Of a stretch of DNA of 64,000 bases, positions 44,650 through 54,800 are shown piece after piece (the first letter of the stretch is position 1; every line of letters begins with the position of its first letter). Under the pieces are notes generated by a model, which was not told where the DNA came from, did no database searches, and worked only from the letters and a program-made list of their open reading frames with translations. The DNA comes from Anaerolineae bacterium (GTDB taxonomy: Bacteria; Chloroflexota; Anaerolineae; 4572-78; J111): contig JAKLJP010000026.1 of assembly GCA_023151115.1 (NCBI GenBank), positions 1-64,000 of the forward strand. The letters are read 5' to 3'. A program made the position numbers and the translations under genes.

Positions 44650-45972
44650 TTACTTTTTAGTGAGTTGAAAAGAGTTCTGGCCTGTAATGAGACGCGCCCC
44701 GCGTTTGCGCGTGAAATAATTCCAGGCCCATTGGAACATGACCATCACCCGGTTGTCGAATTCAATCAGATATAAAATGTGAATAAAAGCCCAGATGAAC
44801 CAGGCCGGAAACCCGCTAAACTTCAAAGAACCCAGGTCGGCTACGGCGGCATTACGTCCGATGACCGCCAGGTTGCCCCGATCTTGATAATGAAACGGCG
44901 GCAGTGTTTCGCCTTTGAGCCGGCGCTGGATGAGTTTGGCCGCATATTCACCTTGCTGCATCGCCACCTGGGCCACCCCCGGCAGAGGCTTTTCACCCTG
45001 ATGGGAAAAATTAGCCAGATCGCCGATGACAAAAATGTTGGGCTGACCGGCAACAGTTAAATCCGGCGCCACCATCACTCGCCCGGCCCGATCCAGGGCT
45101 ACGCCGGTTCGTTGGGCCAAAATCTGCCCCAGCGGCGAAGCTTTCATGCCCGCCGCCCAGAGAACGGTATGAGTGTAAAGCTGCTCCGATTCAGCGTCGC
45201 CCCGCCGTAAGGTGATGACCCCAGCCTGAATATCTGTGACCACGGTTTTGGTTTGCACCGTTACTCCCAGACGGGTCAGTGATTGCTCGGCTTTGGCCGA
45301 CAGCTCAGCCGGATAGGGCGGCAAAACCCGCTCCACCCCTTCGACCAGTAAAACTTTAGTCTGGGTGGGATCAATCGTTCTAAAATCATTTTTGAGAGTT
45401 TTATGGGCCAGCTCGGCCAGCGCGCCGGCCAATTCTACCCCTGTCGGACCACCGCCGACGATGACAAAGGTGAGCCAGGCCCGTTGTTTTTCAGGATCAG
45501 GCTCTCGTTCGGCGGCTTCGAAAGCCAGCAACACCCGCCGTCGAATTTCGGTGGCATCCTCGATGGTTTTCAGGCCGGGCGCCCAACGCGCCCATTCATC
45601 GTGACCAAAATAGTGGTGACTGACCCCGGTGGCAATAATCAAGCTATCGTAGCTTAATTCGCCATCGACCAGGATAACTTTGTGCTGCTCCGGTTCAAGG
45701 TCAACAACCTCAGCCGCCAGCACATGCGTATTTTTATTTCGGCTCAGTACGGCCCGCAGCGGCGAAGCAATATCACCCGGTGACAGCCCACCCGTCGCCA
45801 CTTGATACAGCAGCGGTTGAAAAAGGTGAAAATTGCGTTTATCCACCAGCGTCACTTGTACCGGGGCGCGGCCCAGAGCTTTGGCCGCATATAGGCCCCC
45901 GAAACCGCCGCCGATAATAACCACCCGGTGAGGGTGAGAGTTATGACTATGGAGTTTGTTCGTCTCTAACAT
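44650..45972 (-). CDS. ndh: type II NADH dehydrogenase
   Basis: 440 residues. FAD-binding VVIIGGGFGGLYAAKAL, FQPLLYQVATGGLSPGDIASPLR, NAD-binding FVIVGGGPTGVELAGALAEL, and NIFVIGDLA. The C-terminal FIHILYLIEFDNRVMVMFQWAW is the amphipathic membrane anchor. It oxidises NADH and reduces quinone without pumping. ATG 45972 is taken; no good ribosome site is visible. Confidence 0.9.
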   Translation of the reverse strand: MLETNKLHSHNSHPHRVVIIGGGFGGLYAAKALGRAPVQVTLVDKRNFHLFQPLLYQVATGGLSPGDIASPLRAVLSRNKNTHVLAAEVVDLEPEQHKVILVDGELSYDSLIIATGVSHHYFGHDEWARWAPGLKTIEDATEIRRRVLLAFEAAEREPDPEKQRAWLTFVIVGGGPTGVELAGALAELAHKTLKNDFRTIDPTQTKVLLVEGVERVLPPYPAELSAKAEQSLTRLGVTVQTKTVVTDIQAGVITLRRGDAESEQLYTHTVLWAAGMKASPLGQILAQRTGVALDRAGRVMVAPDLTVAGQPNIFVIGDLANFSHQGEKPLPGVAQVAMQQGEYAAKLIQRRLKGETLPPFHYQDRGNLAVIGRNAAVADLGSLKFSGFPAWFIWAFIHILYLIEFDNRVMVMFQWAWNYFTRKRGARLITGQNSFQLTKK

Positions 45973-45987
45973 AGGAACCAAATAGAC

Positions 45988-46080
45988 TCAGTAGATCCAA
46001 TTTTCGAGGAGTGAGGCACGTCCACGTGCCGAACACCGCCGCACGTGGGCGTGCTGGCTCCTCAAATTTGGATCCACTGA
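45988..46080. repeat. 93-bp palindromic MITE-like element, copy 2
   Basis: Differs from 14814-14906 at two positions seen (TTTTCGAGG versus TTTTTGAGG; CACGTCCAC versus CACGCCCAC). Same ends TCAGT and ACTGA. Confidence 0.75.
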
Positions 46081-46176
46081 GCCTCAAAGAGCTAATTTTA
46101 AATTCTTCTATAAGTGTAGTTCGATGTTTATTTATGGTGTCTTTGATTTCGTTGAGATTTTGCATCGTTCTTTCCC

Positions 46177-48561
46177 TCATGCAGTTTTGCTTCTTCGCTT
46201 CTCCACTATCTCCCACAGCCGATTGGGGCTAAGCGGTATCTCCAGAATTTCCAACCCCGGTATGCCCAGCGCATCCTCCAACGCCTGGGCGAACAGCGGC
46301 CCGACCGGAATCGTGCCAGCTTCGCCGGTGCCTTTAATGCCCAGTGGGTTAAGCGGCGAGGGTGTTTCCTCGTGGCCTAAATCCATCTTGGGCACATCCA
46401 GCGAAGTGGGCAGCAGATAATCCATAAACGAGGCGTTGAGCAACTGTCCGTTTTCATCGTAAACCAACTGCTCGTAAAAAGCGTTGCCAATTCCTTGGGC
46501 CACGCCGCCATGCACCTGCCCTTCGACAATCATGGGGTTGATTACCCGCCCACAATCATGCACCACTACGTATTTCAGGATTTTGAGGTTGAAGGTCTCC
46601 GGGTCAACTTCGACCATCATGGCGTGCGCGCCGTTGGCAGTCGCCCCCATTTTGGGGCCAAAATAGGCGGTTGACTCCAACCCCGGCTCGGCATCCGGCT
46701 CGACCGCCCCACGCAGCGGGTTGGCCTTTGCCGCCAGCGTGCTCAGGCTGACCCGCGCCTCCGGGACGCCCCGTACCTGGGCAAAGCCGTCTACCAGCTC
46801 GATGTCGGCCTCGCTGGCCTCCAGATGTTCGGCGGCCAGCTTGAGCGCCTTAGCCCGCACCTTTTGCGCCGCCTCATTGACCGCCGAGCCGGCCACCACC
46901 GCCCCCCGGCTGGCAAATGTGCCTGTGCCCCAGTTGAACTGGCCGCTGTCGCCGGTGGAAACGTAAATATTCTCTACCGGCACGCCCAGCGCATCGGCGG
47001 CAATCTGAGCAAACGAGGTGTAATGCCCCTGTCCCTGCGTGCCCACTCCCGTTACTACCGTCACCTTGCCACTCGATTCCACCTGCACCCGCGCCCCCTC
47101 ATACGGCCCAATCCCCGTCCCCTCGACATACATCACCAGCCCAATCCCTACCTTTTTCTCCAAAGCTTCGCTTTGGACTCCAATCTCCTCCGCTCCCCTG
47201 CTCCCCTGCTCCCCTGCTCTCTTCTGCCTGAACTCGTCCCAGCCAATCATCGCTTTCGCCTTATTCAACACTGCTTCATAATTGCCGCTGTCGTAAGTCA
47301 GTTTGGTAAAATCCTGGTAGATAATCTCGTTGGACCAGGGAAACTGGTCGGGCGGAATCAGGTTGCGGCGGCGAATTTCGGTCGGGTCGAGACCCAACTC
47401 TCTGGCCGCCAGGTCGAGAAAACGTTCCATCACAAAGACGCCGTGTGGCCGTCCCGCCCCGCGATAGGGCGCGACAATAGTTTTGTTGGTGAAAACCACT
47501 TTGAATTCGGTAGTGTAATGGGGCACCACATAAGGCCCCAACAGAGTACACTGCGTGTTGAGCGGCAGAGTCAGGCCGTAAGGATCGTACGCGCCGGTAT
47601 CGTGCAGAAAAAAGTCTTTGACCCCCAGGATTTTGCCCTCTTTGGTCAGGGCAATCTCCGAATCGTGAACCTGGGCGCGGTCGTGCGAGGTGGCATAAAA
47701 ATGCTCCTGCCGGTCCTCGATCCATTTGACGGGCCGGCGCAACTGCATGGCCGCCCAGGGAATGAGCGTTTCTTCGGGGTAAAACATCATCACTTTGGGG
47801 CCAAACCCGCCGCCGATGAAGGGTGCAATCACCTGCACCTGCCGCTCCGACAGGCCCAGCATGCGGGCCAGACCGTTTCGGATAGGCAGCGGGGCCTGAG
47901 TTGAGTCCCAGACCGTCAACTTCTGGGCCAGCGGGTCGTACTGCGCCACCACACCCCGGCCCTCCATGGGCGAGCCGGCGCCGCGATCATAGCGAAAACG
48001 CCGCGAGATGACCAGGTCGGCTTGCGCTTTGGCGGTTTCGTAATCGCCTTTGCGCTGGATGACGTGGGCGGCCATATTGTGGCCCAAATCTTCGTGGATG
48101 ACCGCGGCCTGCTCCGTCAGGGCCGCTTCGAGGTCCAGCACCGGGTCGAGCGGGTCGTAATCAATCCTAATGGTCTCAACGGCGTCTTCGGCCAGGTAAC
48201 GGCTTTCGGCCACTACCATCACCACCGCTTCGCCCACATGCCGCACCTTGTCTTTAGCCAGTTGGCCGCCGGTGCGCTCATTGAAAACCACATATTCGGC
48301 GGGGGGCGGCGGCACCAGCAGCGGCGAAGGCTGCCAGAAACTTCGCAAATCGGCGGCGGTGTAAACGGCAACCACGCCGGGCATACTTTTGGCCGTTTCC
48401 AGGTCAATGTTCAGAATCCGGGCATGGGCGTAATCGCTGCGTTTGAAGGCGACGTGCAGCATGCCCGGCAGATGAATATCGTCCACAAACTGGGCCTGCC
48501 CCGTCAGCAGTTGCGGGTCCTCGTTGCGTTTGATGCGTGCGCCAAAAGTCTGAGTTGTCAC
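46177..48561 (-). CDS. CoxL-type molybdenum hydroxylase large subunit (form II)
   Basis: 794 residues of the xanthine dehydrogenase/CO dehydrogenase molybdopterin family. GARIKRNEDPQLLTGQAQFVDD starts the protein, and PYRGAGRPHGVFVMERFLD is the form II-type active-site segment (true CO dehydrogenase has AYRCSFR), so the substrate is unknown and CO oxidation is not assured. GTG 48561 follows GGAGAAG. An extra stretch of about 20 residues (RAGEQGSRGAEEIGVQSEALEKK) is encoded by a GGGGAGCA repeat. The large subunit is separated from the two smaller ones by a toxin-antitoxin pair. Confidence 0.9.
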   Translation of the reverse strand: MTTQTFGARIKRNEDPQLLTGQAQFVDDIHLPGMLHVAFKRSDYAHARILNIDLETAKSMPGVVAVYTAADLRSFWQPSPLLVPPPPAEYVVFNERTGGQLAKDKVRHVGEAVVMVVAESRYLAEDAVETIRIDYDPLDPVLDLEAALTEQAAVIHEDLGHNMAAHVIQRKGDYETAKAQADLVISRRFRYDRGAGSPMEGRGVVAQYDPLAQKLTVWDSTQAPLPIRNGLARMLGLSERQVQVIAPFIGGGFGPKVMMFYPEETLIPWAAMQLRRPVKWIEDRQEHFYATSHDRAQVHDSEIALTKEGKILGVKDFFLHDTGAYDPYGLTLPLNTQCTLLGPYVVPHYTTEFKVVFTNKTIVAPYRGAGRPHGVFVMERFLDLAARELGLDPTEIRRRNLIPPDQFPWSNEIIYQDFTKLTYDSGNYEAVLNKAKAMIGWDEFRQKRAGEQGSRGAEEIGVQSEALEKKVGIGLVMYVEGTGIGPYEGARVQVESSGKVTVVTGVGTQGQGHYTSFAQIAADALGVPVENIYVSTGDSGQFNWGTGTFASRGAVVAGSAVNEAAQKVRAKALKLAAEHLEASEADIELVDGFAQVRGVPEARVSLSTLAAKANPLRGAVEPDAEPGLESTAYFGPKMGATANGAHAMMVEVDPETFNLKILKYVVVHDCGRVINPMIVEGQVHGGVAQGIGNAFYEQLVYDENGQLLNASFMDYLLPTSLDVPKMDLGHEETPSPLNPLGIKGTGEAGTIPVGPLFAQALEDALGIPGLEILEIPLSPNRLWEIVEKRRSKTA
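47189..47221. repeat. GGGGAGCA tandem repeat inserted in CoxL-type gene
   Basis: Plus strand CTCCCCTG units repeated three times in perfect 8-bp register. In frame with the gene; compare 15803-15839. Confidence 0.6.
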
Positions 48562-48596
48562 AACAACTTCTCCGATTGTAATTCTATTGTCTTTTC

Positions 48597-49085
48597 TCAA
48601 AACAACTGGTCTAGCGCCGTTCTTGCTTCTGCCAATATTTTGGGTGAGAGCCACAGCGAAGATAAGGCCAACCGCTCCAGAGTAATCTCACTATCAGCCC
48701 GGCTGCGATGACCCACAGCCGCTGCCCAAAGCACAACACCCAACGAGCCATGCACTTCCAGACCTAGATTTTGAGCCAAAAGCCGTGCTGCTGCATCATC
48801 GGTCAAGAACCAATCAGCTTGGAGTTGTTGAGCTAAACTAAGAGTTTCTGCTTCGCCAGCGTGTAGCCATCCGGCTTGCTGCCAGGAAATAGCTTTGGCT
48901 GCATAGGGTTCCATCAAATCGTTTACCATCAGCCAAGCGGGGTGAGACCAAGCCGGATCGAGGTTGCTAATTTCTCGCTCAACATTTTTGGGAATATGAA
49001 CTTCTCCCGTTAAGGCCAGTAAATCCAACGCCTGGGCTTCTTTTAGATGCAGCAAAGGGCCAGTATTGGAGACAATAAGCGTCAT
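48597..49085 (-). CDS. PIN-like toxin (DUF3368)
   Basis: 162 residues. IVSNTGPLLHLKEAQALDLL at the start and AGEAETLSLAQQLQADWFLTDDAAARLLAQNLGLEVHGSLGVVL match DUF3368, a PIN-domain ribonuclease group with acidic metal ligands (Glu in GEAE, Asp-Asp in TDD). The first Asp of the usual D-x-S is Asn here (SNTGPLL), as is common in this family. It overlaps the antitoxin by four bases. Confidence 0.87.
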   Translation of the reverse strand: MTLIVSNTGPLLHLKEAQALDLLALTGEVHIPKNVEREISNLDPAWSHPAWLMVNDLMEPYAAKAISWQQAGWLHAGEAETLSLAQQLQADWFLTDDAAARLLAQNLGLEVHGSLGVVLWAAAVGHRSRADSEITLERLALSSLWLSPKILAEARTALDQLF

Positions 49086-49288
49086 TTCTGCTTTGCTTCT
49101 TTTTGCTGTAAGGCCCAGGCAATATCCTCACGCTGAAATTGTTCCATTAATGTCAAACGGTGATGACGAATAAATTCTATCAAGGCCAAATGGATAACCT
49201 CTGTTTCATTGACAAACCAGCCGTCCTTAATCATTTGTTCTACTTCGGTAACTATTTTTTCTGGCAATTCAACTTCTAAAACTTTCAT
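49082..49288 (-). CDS. antitoxin, ribbon-helix-helix type
   Basis: 68 residues. VLEVELPEKIVTEVEQMIKDGWFVNETEVIHLALIEFIRHH is a ribbon-helix-helix pattern, followed by a charged tail that would bind the toxin. The ATGA overlap with the PIN gene marks a toxin-antitoxin operon. Confidence 0.82.
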   Translation of the reverse strand: MKVLEVELPEKIVTEVEQMIKDGWFVNETEVIHLALIEFIRHHRLTLMEQFQREDIAWALQQKEAKQK

Positions 49289-49321
49289 TATCTAATCCTT
49301 CCAGTTTTCATACACAATTTC

Positions 49322-49807
49322 TCAAATTTGAGACTTCATTTTCTCTGCCGCCAATTTCACCGCCTCGACGATATTCTGATAACCCGTGCAGCGGCACAAG
49401 TTGCCCGAAATCGCCTCGCGGATTTCTTCCTCGCTGGGGGTGGGATTTTCTGCCAGGAACGGGACGAGGGTCATCAAAAAGCCGGGGGTGCAGTAGCCGC
49501 ATTGTAGACCGTGCGCTTCCCAAAACCCTTGCTGGAGCGGATGCAGCGTTTTTCCATCCGGCGACAAGCCCTCGACCGTCATTACCTCGTGGCCGTTGGC
49601 CTGTACGGCAAACATAATGCAGGAGCGCACCGGCTGCCCATCGAACAAAATGGTGCAGGCCCCGCAGACGCCGTGCTCACAGCCGACGTGGGTGCCGGTC
49701 AGGCCCAGGTCATGGCGCAAAAAGTCGCTCAACAGCAGCCGGGGTTCGATAGTGCGTTGGTATTGCGTCCCGTTGACGGTGAGGGTGACGGTGAATAGAT
49801 GACTCAT
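49322..49807 (-). CDS. CoxS-type [2Fe-2S] subunit
   Basis: 161 residues. Plant-ferredoxin-type cluster CEHGVCGACTILFDGQPVRSC and the second cluster QCGYCTPGF with GNLCRCTGYQNI. Transfers electrons from the molybdenum subunit to the FAD subunit. Confidence 0.93.
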   Translation of the reverse strand: MSHLFTVTLTVNGTQYQRTIEPRLLLSDFLRHDLGLTGTHVGCEHGVCGACTILFDGQPVRSCIMFAVQANGHEVMTVEGLSPDGKTLHPLQQGFWEAHGLQCGYCTPGFLMTLVPFLAENPTPSEEEIREAISGNLCRCTGYQNIVEAVKLAAEKMKSQI

Positions 49808-49857
49808 CTTGTACTCCTAACTGGGACAAACCACCTTCGGCCAAATAGGATTTTTCG

Positions 49858-49918
49858 CCACGAATTACACGAATTTTCACTAAAAGATTTTCGTACCAAA
49901 GGTTCGTGCAACTCGTGG
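49858..49918. repeat. CCACGAATTACACGAA hairpin repeat
   Basis: Arms CCACGAATTACACGAA and TTCGTGCAACTCGTGG lie in the gap between the FAD and iron-sulfur subunit genes. Confidence 0.5.
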
Positions 49919-49969
49919 TAAAATAATGGCTCGATATGTAAGGGTTTCATTCAGCAATTGTTCCTCGCG

Positions 49970-50851
49970 TCATCGCCTCTCCTTTGCTCGCTCAACTGCC
50001 TGGGTCAAAACCCGCTGGGCCAATACGCGGGCCAGGTGACGCCGAAACTCGGCGGAGGCATGGATGTCGCCGTTGGGGGCAATGTCATTTGTTGCGGCGG
50101 TTTCGGCGGAGGCGCGAATGGCCTCGGCGGTGGGAGGCTGTCCGATGAGCAGGTGGGCGGCCTGCTGCGCTTCCACCGGCCCGTCGCCGACGCTGAGAAA
50201 GACCAATTTGGCCCTCTGGCAGTGGTCGCGCTCATCCAGGGTGACTACGGCGGCTACGCCAACCAGGGCGTAATCGCCGTGTCGGCGGGCCATCTCGGTG
50301 AAGGCCCAGCCGGTGCGGGGAGGCAGCGGTGGCAAATCAACTTCAACCAGTAGTTCGTCGGGTTCCAGAGCGGTGGCAAACAGGCTGATAAAAAATTCAT
50401 TGGCCAGAAGCCAGCGTTCCCCGGCCTGAGTGCGAGCGCGAAAACGGGCCTCGAGGGCGGTGGTCACGGCGGGCAGTTCGGCGGCGGGGTCGGCGTGGGC
50501 CAGGCTGCCGCCAAAGGTGCCCCGGTTGCGAATTTGCGGGTGGGCGATGTAGGGCATCGCTTCGCGCAGCAGGGGGGCGCGTTCTGCTACCAACGGGTCA
50601 CGTTCCACCTGGCGCTGGCGGGTCATGGCCCCAATCCGCAGGCCGCCGTCGTCGCTACGACGAATATAAGCCAGTTCGGCAATGGGGTTGAGGTCAATCA
50701 ACACACCGGGTTGAGCCAGCCGGAAGTTCATGGTTGGGATCAGGCTTTGCCCACCGGCCAGGGGTTTGGCCTCGTAACCGTACTGGCTCAAAAGCGCCAG
50801 GGCTTCCGTGGTGGTTGTGGGGGCAAAATATTCAAAAGGGGGTGGTTTCAT
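49970..50851 (-). CDS. CoxM-type FAD-binding subunit
   Basis: 293 residues. FEYFAPTTTTEALALLSQYGYEAKPLAGGQSLIP and RNRGTFGGSLAHADPAAELP are the FAD-binding signatures (AGGQS and TIGG-like FGGSLAH). ATG 50851 is chosen because it starts MKPPPFEYFAP as in relatives and follows GGAGGAG; an upstream frame runs through a repeat. Confidence 0.92.
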   Translation of the reverse strand: MKPPPFEYFAPTTTTEALALLSQYGYEAKPLAGGQSLIPTMNFRLAQPGVLIDLNPIAELAYIRRSDDGGLRIGAMTRQRQVERDPLVAERAPLLREAMPYIAHPQIRNRGTFGGSLAHADPAAELPAVTTALEARFRARTQAGERWLLANEFFISLFATALEPDELLVEVDLPPLPPRTGWAFTEMARRHGDYALVGVAAVVTLDERDHCQRAKLVFLSVGDGPVEAQQAAHLLIGQPPTAEAIRASAETAATNDIAPNGDIHASAEFRRHLARVLAQRVLTQAVERAKERR

Positions 50852-50875
50852 GCAGCTTTGGAACTCCTCCAAAAA

Positions 50876-50944
50876 ATAGCCCTCACCCCCAAGCCCTTTC
50901 CCATTGGGAGAGGGGAGTCGCGCCAGCGACGGGGTGAGGGCTAT
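50876..50944. repeat. CCCTCACCCC palindromic repeat
   Basis: Outer arms ATAGCCCTCACCCC and GGGGTGAGGGCTAT, inner CCCATTGGGAG. A common type of intergenic hairpin; it separates the sirtuin from the CoxM-type gene. Confidence 0.6.
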
Positions 50945-50978
50945 CTCGTCGTTGGCTCGGTCAACCTCCGTAAAAGGA

Positions 50979-51734
50979 TTAAACTTTGACCAATTCAACA
51001 ATACGGGGCAGGGCTTCGGCCACATCGGCGCGGATGACGACATTGGCCTGCGCGTCCAGATAGGTGGGCTGGTAGTTGATGATAATGAGCCTGGCCTTAT
51101 TTTCCAGGGCCAGTTGGGGCAAATCTGAGGCCGGGGCCACTTCGAGGGATGAGCCGGCGACCAACAAAAGATCGGCCCCTTTGATAGCTTCTTGGGCCAA
51201 CACTAATTCACGGATGGGCAGCGGCTCGCCAAACAGAATGACATTCGGTTTGAGGACTCCGCCGCAGGTGTGGCGGGGCGCCTGCCCGTCGCGCATAAAT
51301 TTGGCAAAAGCGGCGGCGGAGTCCTCGACGGCGAAACAGCGAGTGCAGGTTACTTCACGTAGCTGGCCGTGCAGTTCATAGACAGTTTTGGAGCCGGCTT
51401 TGCTGTGCAGATTATCAATATTTTGGGTAATAATTGCTTTTAATTTGCCTTCTTGTTCCAGCGCGGCCAGGGCGTAGTGAGCCGGATTGGGCCGGGCCTC
51501 CAGCAGCGATAAGGCGAGCGGCCGGACCCAATTATAAAAACGCTGCGGGTTGTGGCGAAAGGCAAAAATAGAAGCGACCTCCAGCGGGTCAGCCTGGTCC
51601 CACAAACCGGAGTCGGGGCTGCGGAAATCGGGGATGCCGGAGGGGGTGCTGATTCCGGCCCCGGTCATCGCCACAACGCTACGAGCCGAAGCAATCAACT
51701 CGGCGGCGTGTTGAATTTGTTGCGCTAATGGCAT
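50979..51734 (-). CDS. cobB: NAD-dependent protein deacylase (sirtuin)
   Basis: 251 residues. GAGISTPSGIPDFRSPDSGLW, TQNIDNLHSKAG, active-site ELHGQLREV, and a zinc module whose second half is RHTCGGVLKPNVILFGE; the first half is CTRC. Only three clear zinc cysteines are seen, with a His close to the missing one. It removes acyl groups from lysines, often on acyl-CoA synthetases such as the one at 24504. That link is an inference. Confidence 0.9.
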   Translation of the reverse strand: MPLAQQIQHAAELIASARSVVAMTGAGISTPSGIPDFRSPDSGLWDQADPLEVASIFAFRHNPQRFYNWVRPLALSLLEARPNPAHYALAALEQEGKLKAIITQNIDNLHSKAGSKTVYELHGQLREVTCTRCFAVEDSAAAFAKFMRDGQAPRHTCGGVLKPNVILFGEPLPIRELVLAQEAIKGADLLLVAGSSLEVAPASDLPQLALENKARLIIINYQPTYLDAQANVVIRADVAEALPRIVELVKV

Positions 51735-51757
51735 AGGCGTACCCTTACTGGAAGCAT

Positions 51758-51804
51758 GGAAGGTTGGAAGGTTGCTAGAATATCTTCCAACCTTCCAACT
51801 TTCC
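51758..51804. repeat. GGAAGGTTGG hairpin repeat, copy 2
   Basis: Arms GGAAGGTTGGAAGGTTG and CTTCCAACCTTCC, between the kinase and the sirtuin. Related to 23564-23636. Confidence 0.55.
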
Positions 51805-51807
51805 TAC

Positions 51808-54800
51808 TTATTGAGTTAATGGCAATGTAAAACAAAACGTGCTCCCCTGCCCGGCTTCGCTTTCGGCCCAGATGCGCCCGCCGTGGGCTTTGATGATGCG
51901 CTGGGCGATGTGCAGCCCCAAGCCGCTGCCCCTGGCCGAGCGTTCGCTTTTATCTTCGACCTGGTAAAAACGGGAAAAGATGCGGTCCAGGGCTTCAGTG
52001 GGGATGCCGATGCCGTTATCTTTAACCTCAACCCGCAGCTCACTGTCATTGGCTGAGGCGGTCACAATGACCTCGCCGTCGGCTTTGGTAAATTTGATGG
52101 CATTACCAATCAAATTGGTCAAGACCTGTTCCAGTCGCTGCGTATCACCTATAATGGTGGGCAGCAGCGCCGGCAGTTTGGGGATTAATTTGACTTTTTG
52201 TTGATGCGCAAAGCCCTGGAGTTTGAGGGTGGTCTGATGAATAACGTCGAGTATAGCCACCGGCCGGCGATCCAGTTCCAGTTTCCCCTCATCAAATTTA
52301 GACAGGTCGAGTAGATTATTGACCATCTCGCCCAGTTGAGCCGCCTGGGTGTGGATAATAGTCAAAAACTCCTTACGAGTAGCCGGCTCCAGGGTTTCAT
52401 CTTCCAGCATAAGCTGCACAAAACCCTGGATTGAAAACAGCGGGGTGCGCAGTTCGTGCGAGATGGTAGACATGAAGTCGTCCTTAAGCTGTTCCAACTC
52501 GCGTTCTCGAGTAATGTCGTGAACCACGCGCACCTCGCCCAGAGGGGTGCCGCCGTCGTCTACTACGGTGGTGGAAAAAATTTGCAGAGTGCGGGGACGC
52601 GGCGTTTCGATGGTGATTTCTTTGGATAAAACCCCGGTGCGGGCGCGGTGGGTAGTGGTCGAGGTAATTTCGGCCAGGCGCGGCGGCAGGTCGGGTGAAT
52701 GAACTTTTTGGCCCACAATCTGGCCGGGGTGCATGCCCAGCATCATGGCCAGGGCGGGGTTGCAGGTAACAATATGTCCTTGCGCGTCAATCAGCAGCAG
52801 CCCATCGGCCATATATTGAATAATTGCCTGGGTTTGCTGCTGCTGTTTGGAAACATTGGCAAAAAGGCGGGCATTTTCGATGGCGACGCCGGCCTGAGCC
52901 GCGATGATGGTTAGCAGGCGCTCCTGGGACGGCCCAAAAGCGTTGGGGTGAGAGTCATCCACGTTAATCGCGCCGATGACCTCGCCGTGCGCCAGCACCG
53001 GGGCTACCAGCAGCGAGCGTACTTCTTCGTCAAAAAAGATAAACCCCGGCTCCTGGTTGGTATCGGGCAGATAGATGGTTCTGGCTTCGGCCACCGCCCG
53101 CCCGGCCACCCCTTCGCCAATACGCAGTTTAGCTGCTTTGCGCCACTGAGGTTTTAACCCGGCGGCGGCTTTGATTTCCAGGGTTTGGGTGTGCGGGTCG
53201 AGTAAAAAAATACAACAGCCGCGACAACCGAGGGCGTGCCGCAGCGAGTCAACCACCGTATCCAAAACTGTCTGTAGCTCAAGGTTGCTGGCAATTTGTT
53301 GGGCCAGGATATACAAGGTCGCCACCTCGCTCAGGCGCTGGCGGGTTTCGTCAAACAGTTTAGCGCGTTCCAGGGCCAGGGTGGTTTGGGCGCTTAAGAT
53401 GCGGCAAAGCTGGATATCGTCGAGGGAAAAGGTGCGGTTTGGATTTTTATCGTAAATTTCCAGCAGCCCGGTGATTCGTTTTGCGGTTTCCAGCGGCACG
53501 GCCAGCACCACCCCCCAGGTATTTTTGTGGTCTGAGCCGGTGTACGAAAATTGCCAGACTGTCTCGCCGCTGGGTTTGTCGGCCTCAGCCCGGCTGATAA
53601 TCGGGCGGTTGGCTTTGAGCAACTGCTGGCTGAGGGGGTCTTTGGAAAAATGGATGGGTGTATCTACTTTGCGCCAGGTGTGGGCCGGATTACCCGGATA
53701 GCGGACCACATATTCGGCCAGGGCCGTGGTGGTCAATGCTTTTTCATCAACCTGGCAGATAACGCAGGCGCCTGCATCCAAAGCTTCGGTAATTTGCTGG
53801 GTCATCAGCTTCAGCACATTGTCGCTGTCCAGGTTGGTGCCCAGGGCCGTATTGCTTTCATAAATAAAGGTTTGCTCGCGCAGGCGGCGCTGCAAGGCGG
53901 TTTGCAGCCGGGCGTTTTCAATGGCAACCGCAACGTGGTCGGCCAAAGCCGTCAAAACCTGGCGGTCTACCTCGGTGAAGCTGTCGGGTTGACTGCTTTC
54001 AATTGCCAGAACCCCGACCAGGTTGTTGCCCACCAGCAGCGGCGCGGCCAGTTGGGCCTGAGTCTGGGGCAGTGAGGGATGAGACTTGAGCTGCGGGTGT
54101 TGCGCCAGATTGTTGACCAAAACGGTCTGACCCGTTGCGGCCACGCGACCGACCAGGCTCTCCTGGTCAAGAGCAAAGGTGATCGGGCCGGCCGGATCGA
54201 AGGGCCGGTTTTTCCAGGCCCCATGTTGCAGTTCTAGCTTTTGCTTGCCGGCGTTCAGGATAAAAAGATTGACATATTCGTAATTGAAATTTTGCTGGAT
54301 CAGGCTCACTACCTCGTTCAAAAGGTCATGCGGTTTGGCCCGGTCTACAATTTTTTTATTTAAATCGGTCACGGTTTGCAAATAGAGCGCCCGGCGGCTT
54401 AAAACGGCGGTATCGGGCCGGTTATCCCGGGTCAGCGAAAAGCTGGCGCTGGCCGCTTTAAGAATACGGTTTTGCATTTTGGTCAGGCTTTGCCAGGCGA
54501 TGGCATCCAGCCGGTTTGCTTCGGCCTGGGCGGCTTGAAAGGTTAACCCAAATAAATGGGTCAGGATGAGCCAGCCGTGTTGTAATTCGGCGCTGGTTTT
54601 GGGTGGGGCAATTAATTGGTTAAGGTAACGGGGGATCTTCCAGGGCGTTATAGCGGCGGCGTGCAGCAAAGCCAGCCAATCTCCCAGCTCAGGAGCCGCT
54701 CCCGGCGAGGGTAGCTCGGCCAGAAAATGGGTCCAGCGGGCTTTCAGGCCGGGCACAATGACCGCCAGCCAGGCTTTCAGGTGGGTTTCGTCAACTACGT

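Noticed and set aside
46177..50851. Calling the molybdoenzyme an aerobic CO dehydrogenase
   Set aside because: The active-site segment is PYRGAGR (form II) and not AYRCSFR, so CO as substrate is not supported.
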